Below, piece after piece: positions 27,361 to 38,254 of a DNA stretch of 64,000 nucleotides. The stretch lies in contig JAYUWK010000107.1 of assembly GCA_043753895.1 (NCBI GenBank), forward strand, positions 1-64,000, given 5' to 3'. The position numbers and the translations under genes are program-made. The notes beneath the pieces are model-generated. The model worked only from the letters and a program-made list of their open reading frames with translations. It was not told where the DNA came from and searched no databases. This DNA comes from WLMZ01 sp043753895. GTDB lineage: Bacteria; Actinomycetota; Acidimicrobiia; Acidimicrobiales; Ilumatobacteraceae. Within the stretch, counting starts at the first letter, position 1, and every line of letters starts with the position of its first letter.

Positions 27361-28560
27361 TCACGGCGATCCACGCCGGATCTCGACGACGACGTTGAGA
27401 ATGGCACGGGCGATCGAGCGTTTGTCGGTCAGGCTAATGGTCACCATCGAGGCGTCGGGGCGAAGCATGGATACGGCGTTGGTGTCGTGCTGAAATCCTA
27501 CGCCAGCCGCGCTGACATCGTTGGCAACGATCAGATCCAAATTCTTGCGCCGCATCTTCTCCTCGGCATGCGCGACCAGATCGCCTGTCTCTGCAGCGAA
27601 GCCGACCAGGATCTGCCCGGCTCGCTTGCGTGCACCGAGCGCAGCGAGAATATCGGGCGTGGCCTCGAGCACGATGTCGGGTGCCCCATCTGCCTTTTTG
27701 ATCTTGTAGTCGAGAACGACGCGTGGTCGGAAGTCGGCAACGGCCGCGGCCATCACGACGACATCGCCAGAGGTGGCCTCGCTTTCCACCGCTTCTTGCA
27801 TCTGCGCCGCCGTCTCGACCCGGATCAGGCGTGCACCGGACGGGGTGGGCAACTCGACGGTGGAGATGAGCGTGACAGAAGCGCCACGTGACAGCGCTTC
27901 TGCGGCAATCGCGTAACCTTGTTTGCCGCTGCTTCGGTTGGCGATGACCCGCACCGCGTCGATGGGCTCACGGGTACCACCAGCGGTGACGACCACATGG
28001 AGGTCGACCAGATCGCGCATACCGAGCACTGCTTCGACACTTGCGACGATGCGCTCTGGATCAGCCAAGCGACCTGCACCAACATCGCCGCCAGCAAGTC
28101 GACCCTCGTCGGGTTCGACCACGATGACTCCGCGCCGACGCAACACCGCCAGGTTGTCCTGTATCGCAGGGTGCTGCCACATCTCGGTGTGCATCGCCGG
28201 GCACACAACGACCGGCGCCCGGGTCGCCAGCAACGTATTGGTGAGCAGGTCGGTGCTCAGACCACCCGCATAGGCGCCGAGCAGGTGAGCCGTCGCGGGC
28301 ACCACCACGATCACATCGGCGTTCTGACCCAAGTGGGTGTGCGGAATAGGAGACGTCTCATTCCACAGGCTGGTCTGCACGGGCTCGCTGCACAGCGCGG
28401 ACAACGTGGTTCGTCCGATGAAATGCTCTGCGGCCTCGGTCATCACCGGTACCACGTGTGCGCCGAGATCGACCAGACGGCGACAGACCTCGACGGCCTT
28501 GTACGCAGCGATTCCGCCGGTGATACCGACGACGATGGTCTTGCCGCGTAACGCCGACAT
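27361..28560 (-). CDS. coaBC: Bifunctional phosphopantothenoylcysteine decarboxylase/synthetase
   Basis: Two consecutive steps of coenzyme A synthesis. In the 399-residue protein the N-terminal flavoprotein CoaC domain has VGITGGIAAYKAVEVCRRL and PAMHTEMW, where the E. coli motif has PAMN; the histidine form is usual in actinobacteria. The CoaB domain carries VTAGGTREPIDAVRVIANRSSGKQGYA and the AAVADFRP and KIKK segments. It sits in the usual rpoZ-coaBC-metK order, 14 bp after rpoZ. Confidence 0.96.
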   Translation of the reverse strand: MSALRGKTIVVGITGGIAAYKAVEVCRRLVDLGAHVVPVMTEAAEHFIGRTTLSALCSEPVQTSLWNETSPIPHTHLGQNADVIVVVPATAHLLGAYAGGLSTDLLTNTLLATRAPVVVCPAMHTEMWQHPAIQDNLAVLRRRGVIVVEPDEGRLAGGDVGAGRLADPERIVASVEAVLGMRDLVDLHVVVTAGGTREPIDAVRVIANRSSGKQGYAIAAEALSRGASVTLISTVELPTPSGARLIRVETAAQMQEAVESEATSGDVVVMAAAVADFRPRVVLDYKIKKADGAPDIVLEATPDILAALGARKRAGQILVGFAAETGDLVAHAEEKMRRKNLDLIVANDVSAAGVGFQHDTNAVSMLRPDASMVTISLTDKRSIARAILNVVVEIRRGSP

Positions 28561-28574
28561 CGCAGACGACCGTC

Positions 28575-28871
28575 TCAGACGGCGGTGTCGGCCTCGTCGA
28601 CAGGATCTTCGATGTCAGCGTCGAGAGCGACCGGAACAGACTCGATCTTGTCAGCTGCGATCTCTTCGAAGCTGATGCTCAGCGGCTTGCGCGCCACGGA
28701 TGAGACCTGTGGGGGAACCATGTGACCGAGTCCCTCGCCCAGGTGATTGAAGTAGGAGTTGATCTGACGGGCACGACGGGCCGCAAGCGTGACGAGGCTG
28801 AACTTGGAATCGACACGACCAAGGAGTTCCTCGATCGGCGGGTTCATCATTGTGTCGTTGGTACGCGCCAT
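28575..28871 (-). CDS. rpoZ: RNA polymerase omega subunit
   Basis: A 98-residue assembly subunit of RNA polymerase. NPPIEELLGRVDSKFSLVTLAARRARQINSYFNHLGEGLG matches the omega core, and SVARKPLSISFEEIAADKI matches the conserved actinobacterial C-terminal segment. The ATG at 28871 gives the normal length; a GTG/ATG closer to MNPPIEE is possible. Located between gmk and coaBC, the standard order. Confidence 0.93.
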   Translation of the reverse strand: MARTNDTMMNPPIEELLGRVDSKFSLVTLAARRARQINSYFNHLGEGLGHMVPPQVSSVARKPLSISFEEIAADKIESVPVALDADIEDPVDEADTAV

Positions 28872-28950
28872 GGGTAGCGGTCCTCCTCGGTAAGTAGCCG
28901 GGCAAGCATAGCCGGAGTTGCGGTTGAATCGGCGCCCTTGGAGCGTATGA

Positions 28951-29520
28951 CTAGTTCTCTGTGGACCCGACGGAGCGATGATGTTCGATGATCGCAAGCA
29001 TCTCGTCGATGGTGCGCGCGAGGTCGTCGTTGACGACGACATGATCGGCAAGGGACATTCCCACCGGCTCTTCGTCTTCAGCCTTGCGCAATCGCTCAGC
29101 CACTTTCTGCTCCGCGTCTCCCCTGCCGCGCAGTCGACGCTCTTGTTCCGCGCGTGAAGGCGGCAGCACAAAGATCAAGACTGCGTCAGGCCGAAGCGCT
29201 TTTACCTGTTTGGCGCCATCGACCTCGATCTCGAGCACGACATCGCTGCCATGCGTCGCATCGGGATTCGGCGTGCCGTAGTAATTGCCGAGAAACTCGG
29301 TCCATTCGAGGAACCCGCCGACGGCGATGTGTTCCTCGAACGCAGCTCGTGACACGAAGCAGTAGGCATCATTGCGCTCAGCGTGGCGCTGGGCGCGCGT
29401 GGTCCAACTCCGACTCAGCCAGAGCTGAGGATCACGTTTCACGAGCGCTTCGACGATCGTGCCCTTTCCGACCCCACCGGGGCCGGACACGACAATGATC
29501 AGTGGCTCGCCATGCCTCAC
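28951..29520 (-). CDS. gmk: Guanylate kinase
   Basis: Phosphorylates GMP to GDP. The 189-residue protein has a P-loop VSGPGGVGKGTIVEAL, the GMP-site SRSWTTRAQR, and FLEWTEFLGNYYGTP. The serine of the usual SGPSGVGKGT loop is a glycine here. The GTG at 29520 is chosen because upstream in-frame residues overlap mihF and are not family-like. It lies 16 bp after mihF. Confidence 0.94.
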   Translation of the reverse strand: MRHGEPLIIVVSGPGGVGKGTIVEALVKRDPQLWLSRSWTTRAQRHAERNDAYCFVSRAAFEEHIAVGGFLEWTEFLGNYYGTPNPDATHGSDVVLEIEVDGAKQVKALRPDAVLIFVLPPSRAEQERRLRGRGDAEQKVAERLRKAEDEEPVGMSLADHVVVNDDLARTIDEMLAIIEHHRSVGSTEN

Positions 29521-29536
29521 GAGCGCCGCCGAGGCA

Positions 29537-29848
29537 TTACTTGGCGAGATGGTCCAGCAAGGCCTGCTTCTGCTGGGTACCGAGGCCCTGCACGCGGCGG
29601 TTATCAGCAATACCGATTTCAGCCATGACCTTGCGGGCCTTGACCTTGCCGACGCCCGGGAGCGACTCGAGCATGGAGACCACCTTCAACTTGCCAACGG
29701 TGCTGTCGGTGGAGGCCAACGCTTCGGCCAAGGTGACGGAGCCGAGCTTCAACTTGGTCTTCAATTCGGCTCGTGCAGAACGAGCTTCGGCGGCCTTGGC
29801 CAGTGCATTTGCACGCTGTTCGGGAGTCAATACGGGAGGAGTTGCCAT
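29537..29848 (-). CDS. mihF: Actinobacterial integration host factor (mIHF)
   Basis: A 103-residue nucleoid-associated protein specific to actinobacteria, unrelated to the classic HU-type IHF. It has a basic helical N-terminus (RANALAKAAEARSARAELKTKLK) and a helix-two-turn-helix-like segment LESLPGVGKVKARKVMAEIGIADNRRVQGLG. It is the usual neighbour of gmk. This gene supports the actinobacterial assignment. Confidence 0.94.
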   Translation of the reverse strand: MATPPVLTPEQRANALAKAAEARSARAELKTKLKLGSVTLAEALASTDSTVGKLKVVSMLESLPGVGKVKARKVMAEIGIADNRRVQGLGTQQKQALLDHLAK

Positions 29849-29913
29849 GGCACCATTCTACCCCGCCCGCTCGGTACGTTCGGGGATCACGACGCGATCG
29901 GCAGCGACAGGGG

Positions 29914-30845
29914 TCACCTGCACGAACCGGTGAGATCGCTCAATGAGTGGATACCCTCGCCCGCTGCCCAAGAGCACAGCTCATCGAGCACATGCCACGG
30001 GGCGCGGGGATCGGCGAAGATCGCCGTACCGACCTGAACCGCGCAAGCACCCGCGAGCATGAGCTCTGCGGCATCCCATCCAGAGGCCACGCCGCCGACA
30101 CCGACGATGGGGAGCTCAGGCAGCGCCTGGTGCACATCGAACACGGCGCGTACGGCCACCGGGTGAACGGCGCGGCCTGACAGACCTCCGCCCCCGTTTC
30201 CCAACGTGGGGGCCAGCGTCCGGGGATCGATGACGAACCCGAGCACTGTGTTGATCAGCGTGACCGCCTCCGCACCGCCTCGCTGTACGGCCTCGGCCAC
30301 ATCGATCAGGCGATCAGTATTGGGGCTGAGTTTGGCCCATCGTGGTCGGGCACATGCGTCGGTCACGCTCATGACCTGCGCGCTCAATTCGGCATCATGG
30401 GCAAAGATGCCCCGTCGCCCTTCGAGATTCGGGCAGGACAGGTTCACCTCGACTGCAACCACTTCGGGGCCCGCGTCGGCGAGCTGTTCGGCGGCCGCGG
30501 CATAGTCGGCGACAGAGCGGCCCCAGATACTGGCCACGACCCGTACGCCCGCGGCGGCGAGGCGCGGCAGTTCGTCGCTCAGCCAGGCTCGCACGCCGGG
30601 ACCCTGCAGGCCCACGGCGTTGATCATGCCCTGCGGAGTCGGGTGCACGCGCGGCGCCGGATTGCCCGCCCACGGGTAGGCCGCGAGCGACTTCACCACC
30701 AGTGCGCCGAGCTGGCCGAGATCGCCGTAGGGGGCGAGTTCGCCACCGTGGCCAGCGGTGCCCGACGCCGTCATCACCGGGTTCGGGAACGAGAGCGACC
30801 CCACTCGCACCGACGGGTCTGGGACCGGATTGCGCGGACGCTGCG

Positions 30846-30849
<4 letters not shown>
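29914..30849 (-). CDS. pyrD: Dihydroorotate dehydrogenase, class 1-type
   Basis: Oxidises dihydroorotate to orotate. The 311-residue FMN protein has FPNPVMTASGTAGHGGE, the catalytic-loop VNLSCPNLEGR with an active cysteine (class 1), KLSPNTDRLIDVAEA and IVGVGGVASGWDAAELMLAGACAVQVGTAIF. Class 1B enzymes normally pair with the iron-sulfur subunit PyrK, but no pyrK is present, nor is pyrF, which usually follows pyrD before mihF. The start overlaps the carB stop (ATGA). Confidence 0.93.
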
Positions 30850-34132
<3,283 letters not shown>

Positions 34133-34133
<1 letters not shown>

Positions 34134-35305
34134 CAGGCCACGCCCAGTTCCGCAGCAGGGAGGCCGGCAGTTCGGTCGGGTATCGATCGCCTCACCAGTG
34201 GTTTGCCGCGCCACGCCGACGGGTCATCCATCATGTGTTCGAACATGCCGAACAGGTAGCTCGCGTCGTGCGGTCCGGGTCCTGCCTCGGGGTGATATTG
34301 CACACTGAACGCCGGTTGATCACGTACCCACATGCCCTCGTTGGTGTGGTCGTTGAGATTCACATGGGTCACCTCTGCCACGCCACCAAGCGAGTCAGGA
34401 TCGACGCAGAAGTTGTGGTTCTGACTGGTGATCTCCACCTTGCCGCTGGCCACATGCTGCACAGGGTGATTGCCGCCATGATGACCGAATGGCAGCTTGT
34501 ACGTGTCGCCACCCAGCGCCCGACTGAGGATCTGGTGACCAAGGCAGATGCCGAACACCGGCACCCGACCCACGAGCTCGCGCACGGCATCGACTGCGTA
34601 GCCTGCCTCGGCAGGATCGCCCGGACCGTTCGACAGGAACACCCCGGCTGGCGACATCGCCAGCACCTCGTCGGCCGAGGTGGTTGCCGGCACCACCGTG
34701 ACCGTGCCGAGGGTGGCAAGGTGATCGATGATCGAGTACTTGATGCCGAAGTCGTAGGCGACGATACGGCGGTCGCCGGCACCGACGGTGTAGGCCGCAG
34801 GAGTCGTGACCTGGGCCACGAGATCGACGCCGTCTGTGCCCGGTTCGGCCAACGCTGCGGCGCGAAGCGTTGCCGTGTCGGCGGTACCGAACGCACCGTT
34901 CATCGCACCGGTGTCGCGCAGCAGTCGGGTCAAGCGGCGCGTATCGATGCCACCAATACCGGCAATGCCGTAGCGGTGGAGCATGGCACCGAGATGGGCA
35001 TCGGAGCGGTAGTTCGATTCACGACGAGCGAGTTCGCGGACGATGACGCCGCGGCAAAACGGTCGCCGTGACTCGAAGTCGGCCAGCGACGCACCGTAGT
35101 TACCGATGTGGGGATAGGTGAAGGTGATGATCTGACCGGCATAACTCGGGTCGGTGATGACCTCTTGATAGCCGGCGAGAACGGTGTTGAACACGACCTC
35201 TCCGCTGGCCACACCTGATGCCGGCATGGCACCGATGGCCTCACCCTCGAACACGCTTCCGTCGGCCAGGACCAGTTCTGCGGCTTGAATCTTCACGATA
35301 CCCAT
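34133..35305 (-). CDS. carA: Carbamoyl-phosphate synthase small subunit
   Basis: Glutaminase subunit, 390 residues. The N-terminal domain has FEGEAIGAMPASGVASGEVVFNTVLAGYQEVITDPSYAGQI. The amidotransferase domain has the nucleophile in VFGICLGHQILSRALGG and HHGGNHPV. The ATG at 35305 is preferred over an in-frame upstream ATG that would read through the operator, just as at argC. Its own ARG-box promoter overlaps the end of pyrC. Confidence 0.96.
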
Positions 35306-35343
35306 CCTTGCATAGTCATACAACTGTGTGCATAATCATTCAT
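35306..35343 (-). promoter_or_regulatory. carA promoter with paired ARG-box-like operators
   Basis: Minus-strand -10 TATGAC (35315-35320), 9 nt to the carA ATG, and a poor -35 ATGAAT (35338-35343). Dyads TGAATGATTATGCA (35329-35342) and TGTATGACTATGCA (35309-35322) lie 20 bp apart, as at argC, with the same 3-nt gap to the start codon. The outer dyad spans the pyrC stop codon. Binding by ArgR is inferred. Confidence 0.7.
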
Positions 35344-36635
35344 CGCTGGGCCTCCCCGTCGATGACCACCGCAGCGCCGTCGAACACGGTATGACGTACC
35401 TTGCCGCGCACCGACCGCCCCGCGTACGGCGTATTGCGACTCTTGCTGGCCATCCCCGCCGACGACACGGTCCAGACGAGATCGGGATCGAACACCGTGA
35501 TGTTCGCGGGTGCGCCAACCTCGAGCGCGCGGCCGTGGCGGTGTGCCACGCCGGCAATGGCCGCCGGCTGCCACGACAACAACGCGACGATCTGTTGCAG
35601 GTCGAGACCGAGTTCGCTGATGGACAACGCGAGCGATGTCTCCAGCCCGAGCATTCCGGGGGGCGCCTGGTCGAGTGGCATCTCCTTGAGTTCGGACGCG
35701 TGTGGGGCGTGATCGGTGGCAATCGCATCGATGGTGCCGTCGGAAAGGCCACGTTTGACAGCGATGACATCGGTGAGCTCCCGCAGCGGCGGGTTCACCT
35801 TGAAGATCGGATCGAAGCCATTCAGCATCTCGTCGGTGAGCGTGAAGTGGTGCGGTGCCGCCTCAGCAGTGACCAACAGTCCCTCGGCCTTCGCGCCCCG
35901 CACGAGTTCTACGCTCCTCGCGGTTGACAGGTGCAAGAAGTGCACGGGGGCTCCCGTGAGGCGCGAGAGCTCGATGTCGCGGAAAACCATCAGCTCCTCG
36001 GCCACCGAGGGCCAACCGGGCACACCGAGACGCGCGCAGCAACCACCCTCGTGCATGACGGCGCCCTCAGTGAGCCTGCTCACCTCGCAGTGCTGCGCCA
36101 GCAGGATGCCAAGGCTCTTGCCGTACTCGAGCGCTCGACGCATCAGCAACGGGTCTTGCACCCCTGTGCCATCGTCAGTGAAGATGTGGACACCGGCGCC
36201 GGCAAGTTCGGCCATCGGCGCAAGCACCTCACCGGCACGCCCCATCGTGATGCACCCGCTCGGGAGTACATCGCAGAGGCCAGCCTCTACACCGAGGCGG
36301 CGCACCATCTGGACCACCGCGAGGCTGTCGTGAGGTGGCTCAGTATTCGGCATCGCAACAATCGCTGTGAACCCGCCGCAAGCAGCTGCGCGCGAGCCGG
36401 TCTCGATGGTCTCGGCCTCTTCGCGACCGGGTTGGCGCAGGTGCACGTGCAGATCAACGAACCCGGGGCTGACCATGCACCCGCTGGCATCGAGCATGTG
36501 ATCGCCGCGCAGCGACGCACCGACTTCGGTGATCACGCCCGCTTCGATGCGCACATCGACGCGCTGTTCGCCGCGTTGGTCGAGCACGGTGCCACCCTTG
36601 ATCACCGTGCTGTTGGAACTCGAACCGTCGCTCAT
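35340..36635 (-). CDS. pyrC: Dihydroorotase
   Basis: Class I dihydroorotase, 431 residues, cyclising carbamoyl aspartate. Zinc ligands are in FVDLHVHLRQPGREEAETIETG; later come LLAQHCEV, LHLSTARSVELVRGAK, and the final aspartate in IDAIATDHAPHASELK. The ATG at 36635 overlaps the pyrB stop (ATGA). The stop codon lies in the outer ARG-box dyad of carA. Confidence 0.95.
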   Translation of the reverse strand: MSDGSSSNSTVIKGGTVLDQRGEQRVDVRIEAGVITEVGASLRGDHMLDASGCMVSPGFVDLHVHLRQPGREEAETIETGSRAAACGGFTAIVAMPNTEPPHDSLAVVQMVRRLGVEAGLCDVLPSGCITMGRAGEVLAPMAELAGAGVHIFTDDGTGVQDPLLMRRALEYGKSLGILLAQHCEVSRLTEGAVMHEGGCCARLGVPGWPSVAEELMVFRDIELSRLTGAPVHFLHLSTARSVELVRGAKAEGLLVTAEAAPHHFTLTDEMLNGFDPIFKVNPPLRELTDVIAVKRGLSDGTIDAIATDHAPHASELKEMPLDQAPPGMLGLETSLALSISELGLDLQQIVALLSWQPAAIAGVAHRHGRALEVGAPANITVFDPDLVWTVSSAGMASKSRNTPYAGRSVRGKVRHTVFDGAAVVIDGEAQR

Positions 36636-37573
36636 GACGCCTCCCCTACCAAGGCCGAGCCGCTGCCGAGTAACTCGAACAGCACAGCCATACGAACGCT
36701 GACCCCGTTGGTCACCTGTTGAGTAATCACCGAACCGGGTAGCTCGGATGGATCGACGGCCATCTCGACACCACGGTTCATCGGACCCGGATGCATGATC
36801 AGGGCATGCGGCTGCAGACGATCGGCGCGATCGGGCGTGAGTCCGAAACATGAGGTGTATTCGCGCAGGCTCGGCACGAGCGCTTCATGCATGCGCTCTC
36901 GTTGCATTCGCAACATGTACAACACGTCGACCCGGTCGATGATGTCGTCGATGTGGTGCACCACATCCACAGGCCAACCTTGGAGTGACGGAGGAAGCAG
37001 GGTGTGCGGCGCTACGAGGGTGACCCTCGCGCCCAAAGCGGCAAAGGCCCACACGTCGCTGCGGGCGACCCGGCTGTGTTTGACGTCGCCCACGATTGCG
37101 ATATGGAGTCCATCGAATCCGTCGGGACGATTCAACTCCGTTCTGATCGTGTAGCAGTCGAGCAAGGCTTGAGTGGGGTGTTCGTGCCAACCATCACCGG
37201 CGTTGACCACGCTCGCCTCGGTCCACCGGCTGATCTGCCACGGCACACCGCTGCTCCTGTGACGCACCACGAATGCATCGACCCCCATCGCAGAAACCGT
37301 TTCGATGGTGTCACGCAGGCTCTCACCCTTGTTCACGCTGGATGTGCCGACGCTGAAGGTCATCGTGTCGGCGCTGAGCCGCTTGGCCGCGGTCTCGAAA
37401 CTGAGTCGGGTACGTGTGCTGTCCTCGAAGAACAGACTGACCACCGTCTTGTTCCGCAACGCTGGCACCTTGGGCACCGGGCGGCGGTTGATCTCGGCCA
37501 TGTGATCGCTCAGATCGAGCAGATGACGAAGGCCCTCCGTGCCGAGTTCGTCAATGGATCGAAGATGCTTCAC
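36632..37573 (-). CDS. pyrB: Aspartate carbamoyltransferase catalytic subunit
   Basis: Condenses carbamoyl phosphate and aspartate. The 313-residue protein has FFEDSTRTRLSFETAAKRLSAD (phosphate loop), GDGWHEHPTQALLDCYTI, and LQPHALIMHPGPMNRGVEM. No regulatory pyrI gene is present, as is normal for actinobacteria. It overlaps pyrR upstream and pyrC downstream by 4 bp each. Confidence 0.96.
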   Translation of the reverse strand: MKHLRSIDELGTEGLRHLLDLSDHMAEINRRPVPKVPALRNKTVVSLFFEDSTRTRLSFETAAKRLSADTMTFSVGTSSVNKGESLRDTIETVSAMGVDAFVVRHRSSGVPWQISRWTEASVVNAGDGWHEHPTQALLDCYTIRTELNRPDGFDGLHIAIVGDVKHSRVARSDVWAFAALGARVTLVAPHTLLPPSLQGWPVDVVHHIDDIIDRVDVLYMLRMQRERMHEALVPSLREYTSCFGLTPDRADRLQPHALIMHPGPMNRGVEMAVDPSELPGSVITQQVTNGVSVRMAVLFELLGSGSALVGEAS

Positions 37574-38178
37574 GACCCGTCCGCCTCGACAGACGCCCGC
37601 TCGTCGCGGCGACCGATCACAACACCCTCGGGACTCACTCGCACGTCCTCGTCGCGGCTGCTGGGCAGGTTCTTACCGACGAAGTCGGGGCGGATCGGCA
37701 ACTCCCGATGGCCCCGATCGATGAGTACCGCGAGTTGCACCGTACGCGGCCGGCCGTACTCGTTGAGCGCATCGAGCGCTGCACGAACAGTACGACCGGT
37801 GAACAACACGTCGTCGACGAGAACGACGATGCGGCCGGCGATGTCGACTGGAATATCTGTGACCGATCCCGGGACCACCGGCCGGAGCCCAATGTCGTCG
37901 CGATACATCGACACGTCGACGGCTCCAACGGGAACCATTGCACCCGGCTCGATACGCACGATTGCGGCGGCGAGCTGCTTCGCGATCCACACGCCACCTC
38001 GTTGCAACCCAATCAGTACGACATCGTCGAGTCCACGGTTGCGCTCGACGACCTCATGCGCGATTCGTGTCACCGCCCGACGAATGTCGTCGGCGCCGAG
38101 CACCTCTGCCTTGACATGAAAAACGTCCCCTGAAGGGGACGCGGTACGTGGGTCTGCATCAGATTGGGAATCGGGCAT
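37570..38178 (-). CDS. pyrR: PyrR, pyrimidine operon regulator/uracil phosphoribosyltransferase
   Basis: RNA-binding regulator with a PRTase fold, 202 residues. The PRPP loop is IVVLVDDVLFTGRTVRAALDAL, and GLQRGGVWIAKQLA and SMYRDDIGLRP are typical of PyrR. The first 20 or so residues are an extra low-complexity segment. The gene opens pyrR-pyrB-pyrC-carA-carB-pyrD. Its leader carries a PyrR-binding-loop-like hairpin (38194-38215) overlapping the Shine-Dalgarno sequence, which suggests translational autorepression as reported in mycobacteria. Confidence 0.95.
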   Translation of the reverse strand: MPDSQSDADPRTASPSGDVFHVKAEVLGADDIRRAVTRIAHEVVERNRGLDDVVLIGLQRGGVWIAKQLAAAIVRIEPGAMVPVGAVDVSMYRDDIGLRPVVPGSVTDIPVDIAGRIVVLVDDVLFTGRTVRAALDALNEYGRPRTVQLAVLIDRGHRELPIRPDFVGKNLPSSRDEDVRVSPEGVVIGRRDERASVEADGS

Positions 38179-38188
38179 CGCAGTTCAT

Positions 38189-38215
38189 CTCCTCCGTTCG
38201 AGCCTCTCAGGACTC
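38189..38215 (-). promoter_or_regulatory. PyrR-binding-loop-like hairpin over the pyrR ribosome binding site
   Basis: On the minus strand, CCTGAGAGGCTCGAACGG (about 38195-38212) matches the PyrR-binding loop core (CNGNGAGGYU). It can fold with CGAG and CTCG pairing around a CC/GG stem and a UGAGA loop. GGAGGAG at 38189-38195 is the pyrR Shine-Dalgarno sequence and abuts the hairpin. No attenuator terminator is seen, so control is probably translational. Confidence 0.7.
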
Positions 38216-38254
38216 GCTTCACGGTTGTCCAGAAACTAGCAGTCCTGGTAGCCG

